Below, piece by piece: positions 45,001 through 56,700 of a stretch of DNA of 64,000 nt (the stretch's first letter is position 1; every line of letters begins with the position of its first letter). This stretch comes from Glandiceps talaboti (Eukaryota > Hemichordata > Enteropneusta > Spengelidae), in assembly GCF_964340395.1 (NCBI RefSeq), contig NC_135564.1, positions 17,398,931 through 17,462,930 of the forward strand. The letters run 5' to 3'. The notes below the pieces were generated by a model. The model saw only the letters and a program-made list of their open reading frames with translations, made no database searches and was not told where the DNA came from. Position numbers and translations under genes: made by a program.

Positions 45001-48000
45001 TACTAAAGTCGTGAGTACACGATTGTAACAATGCCTTCACCCATTTCTCATTTTCAAATAAGACGTACACATACCCTGCAAACAGAAAATATATGTAATA
45101 GTTTCACATATTCCTACTTCAGTTATGGTACACAAAGTCTCGTGGTTTGGTAAACAATCAGTCCTGTATTTCTATTGGTCAACACACCTCAGTATTTTTC
45201 AAATGTGTAAGCAGTCCAATGATTCCTTACATTGGTGCACTATTGGTATTTGTAAAGCTGAGTCTGACTTGTCTTGGAAGCCCGGGGGCCCACACCTTCT
45301 TGAGATAATAACACCAAGACAAGTCTAGCATCTGAGCTAGTATTTGCATGACACTGACAGTGCCAAAAATATATATGCATATTGATATCGGTATGTAAAT
45401 GAGTCACATGTGAGCATTCCATGTACATGAAAAGTTATATTTCGAAAAATGTTGCTTTTTTGGATAAACGCTTGTCATATTGACAGAACCGCATGATGCC
45501 AGTGTGGATATTCAAGGTATTTATTTGTACTTGGTGTTTTCAACTACACATTCACTTATGTGTGCACAGCCAGAGAACATTGCAAGAACTTGTGTAAATA
45601 ACTTTCCCCCCCCCCAACCCCTCCCTCTTATACGGCACACTGGCATTCACGCATTCTGGTATGGTATTGATCAGTCTAGAAAATAACTTGATTTATCCAA
45701 AAAGCAATGTTTGAGTACATATTTCATTGGAAAATACATGACTTTTGATTGGCCTGTCAGTGTCACATGACTAGAAATCAGGAATTTGATTGGTAACCAT
45801 GTATCTTAGCCCTGGTTGTACCAGACTAATTTGGTTCATTTGATTGGATGATCAATATCACATGATGCCTACAAAATACACCTTCGTTAGTTCTGTCCTA
45901 AACTTTACAACGTTGCATTCATCATTAATGTAACATATCTATGTTTTAAACTGACCAACATAGATAGCCATATTTCACTGTGACAACACATTCAACTTGT
46001 TAAGTTTTATATGAATAACATTAAAGCTAAACTAGCGGCAATTGGGACATATTTTTTATCTGTTTGGTTAAATATAGTGACTTGCTTATAATATCGTACA
46101 CCCTGAACAATATTGAATCACATGTGGGTAAATGTGCTTATGCAGCTGTACATATAACATGGCACAATAAATCAATTCAACTGATTTTTGGGTCCACACC
46201 CTAAAATCAGGGCCCACATGTGATCATGATTTCATCCAACCACTGTACAGTTACGGTACTACATATGGAAAAAATCAACCACTAATTAACATGTACACCA
46301 TCTAATGATTAATATTTTAACAGTTTTCAGTGAATATATTTTTGGTTTTCGGGTCAAAAAAATAATATCCAAGTTACAGCTTGTGCAGCTTTAACTAACA
46401 GAACTCTATTGCTATGACAACAGATAAGGATAGATTGGTTTAGCTGAGATTCTCCTCATTCTGTAGTTGTACTTGGATACTCTGATAATTATCCTGCAAG
46501 GTGTTAATTATATTGAATACCCTAAGGAGTCAATGAACCACTCAACTGACTAATTTATTCACAGATGACTTTACAAGATACAATTTGAAGTTAATTTAGT
46601 ACTGTGATAAAGATGGACTACTAGCTAGGAGGATATAATCAGAAATGTTTAACTATTTTATTTTTATTATAAATTTTACTTATCTTGTCCATTAAAGTGG
46701 CACAAGCTGAGTTTATAACTCTTTCACTCAATTGAAAATACTTACACAAAGCATTGATTTAATATAATAATAATGTCAATGCATGCCTTCAATGACATTA
46801 CATTTTCCTTCTGGCAGTGTTAGAACAGTTGATTGTGTAGTATGGATTCTTCAACATGTTTTGATACACATAAAAAAATTACGTCATCGGGTCATTTATA
46901 TGTCATACCTTAGTACCAGGTTTGAGTTCAGTCCATTCCAAGTGTTAGATATGTTTGCTTCAGTAATTAGAAGACTACGAGTGACGTTTAAGTACGCGAC
47001 ATAAATCTCGCCCAAAACAAAAAAACTCAGCTTGTGCCCCTTTAAAATTAAAAACTAATTTGTTGTAAGGCAAGTCTGCATGAAACATTTTATGAAATAT
47101 GAAGTATCAAACAACTTCCAGTTTCCAGAAATAATCTTAAATCATAAAATTTAAGAGATCATGCATGTCATTTCATTTAAAATGCAAATTGAAAATGTCT
47201 GGAAAAAGTTACAATCACAAGTTTCTATTGTTTTATTGTTTTTACAGAAGTACACATGTAAAATTTACGTGAATATCAAAAAGCACTTTTTGCTAAGATT
47301 ACCAGAAATCTGGTAAATGTTCAACCTCTCGAGTTATAATTTTAGTGAGGAACCTAGTAAAATACACCGCGTGACAAAATAATGAGGGCATTGAGAAAAT
47401 TAATGTTATCATTTTTTGGCCCAAGTATATAATAAATTAATAGTTGAAATTATAGCACCTGGGATAGAAGTCTGAAATTTTACGACGATCTATAGTGCAA
47501 GGTAGATGTTTTCTAAAATATTTATCAGGGGTTTTTTTTTTACCTGTATGTGTTTCTATTAAGGCCTGAAATAAAGAAATACTATATTGGTCTGACACTG
47601 AATTTTCAATTCATGACATCAAATCTAATATTAACAGAGCTTATTGCAGTGTGGTATTGTTTTTGTAGAGAACAAATCAAAATTTATTCACGACTGGCAT
47701 CTTTTTGTGTCAACAATTAAGCTTTGTAACACAGATCACATCATAATGAAATTGAGAAATCTTTGTATAAAATGTGAAATATCCTGTCTAGAAAACTAGA
47801 AACCCAACGTGTGTTTTCTGTCAGCTGTGTTTGAAATCAGAATCAGCTGGCAAATTATGCGCCCAAGACATCTATCAAATGATATACACATGTTGAAACA
47901 CAAGCATCAGTTATATTATTTCAGTAACTCGGCATTCCAAGAAATGTCAGTGATCACGCCATTCTTGTGAACTAATAACCTACGCTCATTTGACTAAATT

Positions 48001-50704
48001 AAGATGTCGGGTTTTCAATATTTCTTTCATGATCTGGTCTGAGCTATCATGCCAAGTTTTGAATTTTAATGAATTCAAATATGGTGAACTAGAGTAATGG
48101 CCAGACAGCTGAACTTGTAGGTACTAGGTACATAGACATTCAAATTCATGTGGTACACATTTGCACATATTCAAATACTTGTTACGATGTAGCATGAATT
48201 TTAAATGAAAGTTACAAAAAGTAAATCTACTGTGTACAAATTTGTACACTGTAGCAGGTAACACCTGATCAAAGGTTGATGTCTCACCTAACCTTTTGAA
48301 CTTTTATCCATTGAGAAATAATGCTGTAATTTTATTATCAACCTTTGAAAAATAATAGTCATAGTACACATTTATAAAAAGTACCTTCCCTGATGAATGA
48401 AAACCAAATATAACCAAAATTTTCGTGAGACTAAATTACAAAATTTTAGAATTTAGAAATGGAATTACTAACCTGTTTGCCTTACACAGCACCCTTTCTA
48501 CATTTGCAAACTGCATGAAAATTATCAAAATGTTGACACCTTTTTACTGATGGTCCCCCAAACTTATCGATCTCTTATCGAACTATACATGGCAGACTAC
48601 AAAATTTACAAAATCATTTTTGTTCACTTTTCACACGTAGATGCAAACAAACTCATTCTACAGACGTATTTTATAGTATACTGACCTTTTTACCTACATT
48701 TGACGTGAGGGCATATGGTCAAATACTGAGGGCAATTTACTGATCTCACCTTTAGAACTCTCTTTGACAGTTTCAAAGGTCTATGAATTTGTAGTTCATT
48801 CAAAAGTATCAACTTTGTCTACAAAAAACTTCAGCAAACATTACATTATAAAATTACCTAATTTCAGATTTTAATAATACATTAGATAGAGTAATTTATT
48901 TGTATGAAAAAGAATATTCTACCCAAATTTGACATCTGTAGTTAGTTACACACTAGGAACAAATATGAAATTACATATTGTATCAATATATAAAAGAGTT
49001 TATATTTATGGACAGCTTTTTTCAAAATTTTTTGTCTAATTTGCATACAAATGGGGATAAAACATCCAAGAGCACCATATATCCTCATCAGCAGAGTAAC
49101 ATGTTTGTCACATGATATTAATCATCCAATCAAATAAGCAGTCAGAATGTCACATGACCCTAACTAGCCAATCAAATGACCTGTATTGTCCAATGAAGTG
49201 AATAAGCATTCTTCACAACAATCTTCCATACATCTTTCTCACAAAAATTCTTTGAAGAGTAAATAAACAGATTTCAATTACCTTTACCTTTTGGTGGGTA
49301 CCTTGGATGTTTGCCATCTTTACCAGGCCACTCTATTTTGACATCACCAAATGGCTTGAAAGCATTCTTAAGTCCAGCTGAAAAAGAAAAATCATCACTT
49401 TAGTTATGATTCAAATCAAATTAAGTCAAGGTCAAAATTGAACAACTCGTAATATGTACTCAATTAATTAAATGAACTAATAGTAGGTTTTTTTCATATC
49501 TATCACTTTGCCAATTTAAAAAATTCAATTTATGAAAAAGTCCCCCCCCCCCTTTTTTTTAAATGGGGGCTAAAAAAACAAGAAAGACAAAGTTTTTAAA
49601 AATTTAACACAAGATTCAACTTATTCATAGAAATGCACTCTTTTTTATTTTTAGCAGTCAATGAGTACAAAAAAAATTAGTGATAATTTTGACTGGTTAC
49701 ACATGGCGACACCTCAACAAAGAGAAAGTATTTCACATTTTTTATTTTCCTATTGGCATCTCTAGAAGATACTTACTTTCAGTAATGTCCCAAGGAACTC
49801 CGCCAAGGAATACTTTACAGGAATAGGTAGGATTCTTATGATGTCTCATGGGTAGCTGACCACTCCAGGTACAAGTTGGTTCACACATAGCTACAGATTT
49901 AAATGTCATATGCTAGTTACTACCAAACTGAGGAGAGTATAGAGTTTTAATTTTTTACATGTCATGAATTATACAAACTACAGGCACTACAGGCACTGCA
50001 CATATGCACATTAAAAGTTACATTTTATTTCACTTTGAACAGAAATAAACAGTTTGAATCTTCCTTCTTTGATCCAACAGTGATGTTGATTTGTGTTCAC
50101 AGTGAGATCAAATGCATCATTTTAAGTGCTTGCGCGATGTCAATATTTGCGTTTTGTTTCATGGAATTCCTAACTTAAAATATTGAGTGGTATGACAAAA
50201 TATCGTGCAAGGTAATAGAAACTCTATAGTGTCTCTAGTTTGGTAGTACCATCAGTTACAGTTCTACATCAAACTTTTCAGAAATCAACATGTACACAAG
50301 TCTGTGATGTGAGTAACAGGAGTTTGAACATCTCAAAACATATTTGGACCATTCACTTCCTGATATAATGTTCAAAAACATCAAATATCAGAATAAAAGA
50401 AACCATAGCAACAGAAAACAGAATGAGAAATGTAGATAAAGCACATTTTGACATTTCATTTTTTACAAAAATCTAAAATCAACGTCATAATTTATGATAC
50501 AATTCTTTTCAAACACTGATAAAAGAAACTAACAAGGAAGCCCATATTCAAATAAATTTTAGACAGGAGAGTGCTGCATAGGTTCTAAACATCAACCCAT
50601 TTCTAAGGAATTTTTTTGTGAAATAATATTTCAGCCATCAGTACAACAGTGTACACACAAACACACACAGAGACAGAGACAGAGACACACACATACATAC
50701 ACAC

Positions 50705-50751
<47 letters not shown>

Positions 50752-53700
50752 TACAGACAGAGGCTAAAAAATCTAATCCGTAAGGTAACTAACCAGCTCC
50801 TTGTCTTGACTGTTTTGCCAACTGTTCAATTCCATATGGATCTGGGAAGAGTAAAGAATCTAACCCAGACCAACGTCTATCAGTAAACAGACTAGATACA
50901 AGAGAAGAGTTAACGTTGTCATCTTGTCTCATCATTCTGGCTTGGGGATGTCTGCTACCATCACACGACATCATTCTTTGCTGGTTCATTATATTCAAAC
51001 CTCCCTGCAGACAGCAATATAAATAAATACATGTATGTGAATAATCAGTGTGTTTGCCAAGGTCTAGGAACCATTGTAACAGAATGGGGAAACCAGATAA
51101 AACTGACAGTTTCCCCATACATTGTACCATAAATGTTGGTGGAAAACCCTGGTAAAATGATAGGTGAACTTGTGCAAGTTTTACTAACTCGTTACAAAGA
51201 CGATCCTTTTTGAACAATTTTGAAAAAATATACCTACAAGTTGAAAATACATACTTTTTTAGATATGGAAACAATACACTGACTGTAAATTTTACAACGA
51301 CATAAATCACTTAACTTTCACTGAAATAATAAATATGCCAATTAACCTTTTGCATCTTCCTTGGAAATAAATTCTAGTTCGTGTAAAAGTAATAAAAAGA
51401 TCATTTTAACATTAAGGTCAAGGTCCTGAAAGTGAACATTCCAACATCTTCCTCTTTTCAGTAAGATTCTAACATTTCATAAAACTAGAAGTTGATCATA
51501 ACTTGCCATCATCTCAGCTAGAGCATCAACTGCAACTTCTGAGCTTCCCGAGCTAACGCCGCTGGTATCCGAGTCACTTGGACTTGGACTTCGTACTTGC
51601 CGTTCAAATGTCGTATAGCCATGGTCCCAAGGTGAAGGTGATAGCGAATCGCCGTACGATGAAATACTAGTGTCGTCTGTACGAACTGACGATCCATCTG
51701 ACATTGGTGATAAATTCCCAAATATTTCCTCAAATCTGTTGAAGCTACTATGGCAACAAGGGGAGGTAGAGGCACTTGGCTTGCTGAAGGCACTTGATGT
51801 AAAGGGGTTAAATCCTTGAAGAGGAGGAGGTGTAGGAGCTGAGGTCATGGCATAGGTATCGGGTGTGAACGAAGGTAAGGAGGCAAACATCTTCATTAAA
51901 TTGTAGTCTGGAAAGAATCAAATATGCAAAACCGTATTAATGATAATTGTACATCTATAATTAGACACATTTGCATATTCTTATCACTCAGTTGAGTATA
52001 TTGGTAAACTTCTCGTCGGGATATTCCTGGAAAAATGAAGCATTAGATTTCAATTTATACAGGAACGGTATCTTCAGAATCAAGATTTTTTTTTCAGATC
52101 AGAAAAGTATATCCAGATTTGACTTTCAAAGGTCACGCTGACCTACATCTATGCACCATGTATCTAGTGTGCATGGGATGAAAATTTTGACAGCTACTGA
52201 CAATAACTTATTGCTATCCTTCCAAAAAAATGCTATGAAACAATATTGTGAACAAACTTGAAAATCTATAACTGTCCTACAACAAACAAGTCCAAATAAG
52301 AATTTTGGACATTTCCAAAAATCTGTCATTTCATCTACAACATCTTGAAAATTAGACCGTGTTTTTAAGACTTTGGTGGTCTACGGCAAAATACTGGGTC
52401 AATATGGTAGTCCTTATCAATGTTAGATTCATTTTGTTTTTCCTGTGGTTTTGCAGAATTTTTATCTTCATGTATAACGTACATATATATTTTTCTTGTA
52501 AAGATCTCAAATTTCATGGAGTCAGTTTTCTCCCCACAAGAATTTACTGTATCCAATTCACATACATATTGCCAATGAATAATGTACATGTCATTGTGAT
52601 CACTACTTCCTATCAAAACTTTTCAAATTTCAACTTAATTATGTCAATCTTTTCAACAAATGGACCACTGTAAACCCAGAAATTTTCGTTAAAGAGTTAT
52701 TTTTGCTAATTTTACTGGAAAACAAAGACACAAAAATAAGTAGTGATGAAAATGCCTTCTTGTATTTTTGTACATAACACAATGTACCAGTCTGGTAATC
52801 AGTAAAACTCTTGTCTTTTACAACTAGTTGGAGGACTTCAAAATTGCAAAATAATCTAGTAGCAAAATATCTAGGTTTAGAGTACCCCCGCCAAAAAAAA
52901 AATTTGGTGGTCTAACACGAAAATCGGTTGACATTGGACATAACACCACTGATGCATTCAAACCCTTTCTTGTCATTGGGCCATCGACACGTTTGGTTTT
53001 GGTTTGGACTTCAATAATACTCTCGGCAGTACTCATAAAAGATTTATAAATGTGATATCGAACCATGCCATATTATGAGGTCGAACCATGCCATATTATG
53101 AGGCCCATACATAAATTGTTTACATTTCTCTTAATCATATACCACGTATAATCACTTTGCATTGCTATAATTTTAATGATGTCTGCCAAGAACACCGACC
53201 CCATCATCAATGTCTATAAATTTCACCTCATGAAAATGACTCAATAAAACGCATAGTCTACGAAACAGCTTTTTATCCCCATGGAGAAATTCTATTTTTA
53301 AAAGAACAGTATACTTGTATGATTGCAGTCTTTTTTTTATTTCTTGGACGTGACAACAGAAAAAGTTCAGATATCTGCCGGATGAAATTTCAACATTAAA
53401 ATAATGGCATGAATTTGATTTGTATTCTAAAATGCTACAGAAAAGATTGACATGTTTGAGAAATATTAAAAATATGATTTCAATGCTCTTTTTTAGGAAA
53501 AGTTCAGAATGTGATGGTTCTCTTATCAGAGAGATATCATATTTTCAAATGAAATATGATTAAAATAGGTCTTCAAGGTTTTATTTCAACTAAAGACTAC
53601 CCAATAGTTATAATTCGGTGTACAATTTTTCACATTTTGGTCAAAATTTTGTCTTTTAGTACGTCCAAACTAAACGCGACAAACTACTTCGTCCAGACAT

Positions 53701-56700
53701 TGCTATTATTATTTTGGGAGGAATTTGAGATATGAAATTCTTGATTGTAACTGTAGTCCGCAATCTAATATTAGTAAACCCAGCAGCAATTTCTACAAGA
53801 TGGCATGTATTATATTGTGAAGGAAAACATGTGCATATTTAAGAAAAACAAATTGTTCTCATGTTCTACTCAAAACAGTATTTTCTGTCCTGACAGAGGG
53901 TACAGACTCATTTGGAGCAAAACTCATTTATAAAAAATTTAAACTTTAAAAGTTTCCTATTCTAGAGTTCCACTCAATCCAATTTCATTACACTCAAATG
54001 ATATATTTTATTTTAAAAAATATCACAGAAATACAAAAAAAAATGTAAGGATTTTAAAAATTTTGATGTTCACTAAATTGAAACAAAGTAAGGTAGGACC
54101 TATTTCTGAACTAAAATTGGCAAAAACTAAAGATATCTTTGATGTGTTCGTCACTGTCAACACACCCAGTCTAGTGAATGATGGACCATTCTGACATTAA
54201 ATTGTCTATTCAAACTGACTAGTGTTTCTAAAAATAAATGAAGTGCAATGCCCTTTCAACATAAATATTTATCAATTATCAGTCATTAAATAAAAATCAA
54301 TTTAAACTATGAAAATGTTATAACCAACTACACTAATAAATGCATTTAGAATATAAAACACCTCAAATAACTAAACTTTTCATTTCATTTAGCTGATTAG
54401 CATATTATTAAAATAAAACTTTGTACTCATTAATATTATTGTAAGATGTCCTACATACTTGACAATGCCCAATTACATTTAAGAATATTTAGTTACAAAA
54501 GTATACTTTGTTATTTTATATTCACAAGTTTAATTTGCATAACTGCATAATCATCAGTTTATTTACATAATTTCTATGCAATGTTACCAGTTACAAAAGT
54601 ATTTACTTTTTGTTACTTTATATTCACATGATTAATTTGCATAACTGCATAATTAGCTGGGTATTTACATAATTTGTTATGATCACTTACAAAAGTATTT
54701 ACTTTTTGTTACTTTATATTCACATGATTAATTTGCATAACTGCATAATTATCAGGATATTTACATAATTTCTATGTTATGTTATCACTATTCATGAGAT
54801 TAATGATTATTTTCATTGATTTTCCAAATACAATGTAAGCATTTTTTAACCAGCTACAGTATCTTGTACAGAGGGGACGCCATTCAGAATAGAATGTTCT
54901 CAATACCAAAGTCATAAAAACTTCGCACTATTTGCATAATAAATATCCAATGTATAACATCAGCTTTAACAGAAGTGTGTGGTATACAATATCATAGTCA
55001 CACAAAGTGTCAATCACAAAATAAAATTCATCAAACATGAAATCTACCAAACTTTGTAAGAACTGCATATAAATGTATACTTGCATGCATATATAATTTT
55101 TAGTTTTCCATGTCAAGTGCAGAAATTGAAATACTTTAATACATACTTTTCAATGAATAGTGGAAGAGGAGGGGAGGGGGACATCTCTATATATTGTTAT
55201 TTTTACAAAAATTTACATTATTATACTGCGCAAGATATTTTTCTTTTAGGCCTTATAAAAAAAACCTGTAGTTCCGTTTACCCGACCCCACCGAGTTAAA
55301 CTTTTAACATATTCGCGAAAAAAATAATAAAATCGCAATAACTGAAGTCTCACCAGAAATAGTGGACACAGAAACTGACATCAACTGAAAGACAATATAA
55401 CACTGTTCTTTCAATTTGTAATGACTGTACATCTGATGAGAAGAAACCAATAACACAGACTATACGGAAAACAACGGAAATCATAACTATTTGAACTATA
55501 CACTCGCATATGAAGAAAAAAAATTAAATTAAAAATCTACCCCACCTATTCTAAAATTGAGTAATCGGTTCCACATAATCTTTTTTTTTAGTCTTGCTAT
55601 GCTATGTATTTAATAAGTTTAGTGTCTACACAGGGAAAAACTAAATAGAGTGATTGGAACCATATAATTGTTTCTCTTTGCATTGTCTTGGATTTTATAG
55701 ATTATGTCTACAGAAATTAACCAAGTTTAAGTTAAAAGGGAAATGTAAAAATCTGTCATTTTTTTGCAGACAACATTCAATGTCCTTATAAACTTAATTT
55801 GCATATCATTTGCATGTCTTTTAATGCTGTCTTTCCAAGTGGTGAACTTAAAATGAATATTGGCAGGGTCCAAACTGAGTGAGTGAGTGATTGATTCCGT
55901 TCTATTTTGGTTTACTGAACTAGAACTGATACTAGTAGTGGTCTCCCTTGAATAACATAGTAGGGCTTGCAAAGGAAAGACAACACCATGTCATGGCAGT
56001 CACTGGGTTAGGAAGGCCATGCTATATCAGGTGATAGATCTAGATTTCAATTTGAAACAGAAGTGTGAAGACCATAAAGTTACTCCTCTAAATTAAAATA
56101 AGTAATCTGGAGCTGTGTGTCACTTTAAGATGTGAATTTACAAGCTGACTTGGTACTCCAGTTACCTTGGTTTGATAGAATACTGAACATAATCTGCTTG
56201 GATAAGGTATACTAAAGTCATCACCTATAACAAACTTACCAAAAAGCAAACAATCTTTCAAGGATATTCTTGACCTAAAGCCTTTAACTCACAAAAACAC
56301 AAGGACCCCAGCTACTGTAAATTCAACAACACTTCAGTTGATCTAAGGGGTTACCATGGCCACTGACTGTTGGTGTTTTCTTCCAAAACCTGTTTGGTGC
56401 ATTTGATCAACCCCCAGCTCCCACTTCTCCCGATCCCCTCCCCTCCCCCAATCAAAGTGAAAGAAAGTAAGATTTAAATTGCTACTATGTAAATCAATAC
56501 AGTATACCATGTTGTTTTAGACTTCTATATGGTTGCTATGCTATTTTGAATTTTTGCTTGACCCTACATATTGCTACATTTTAATGTACAAATCAATAAC
56601 TTTACAACGGAAAATTTTACACAGAATTATACGACCCAACCGTCAAAATATACTTACAAAGTAATTTATATGTTAATGTAATCAAGTATTCATATATTTC

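Noticed and set aside
51477-51506. CPEB1 ending at the stop after exon 2 (truncated isoform)
   Set aside because: Read-through past 51507 gives [10 protein letters not shown] and stop, possible as an intron-retention product, but the RRM and zinc domains follow in phase via the next exons, so it is not the main form.
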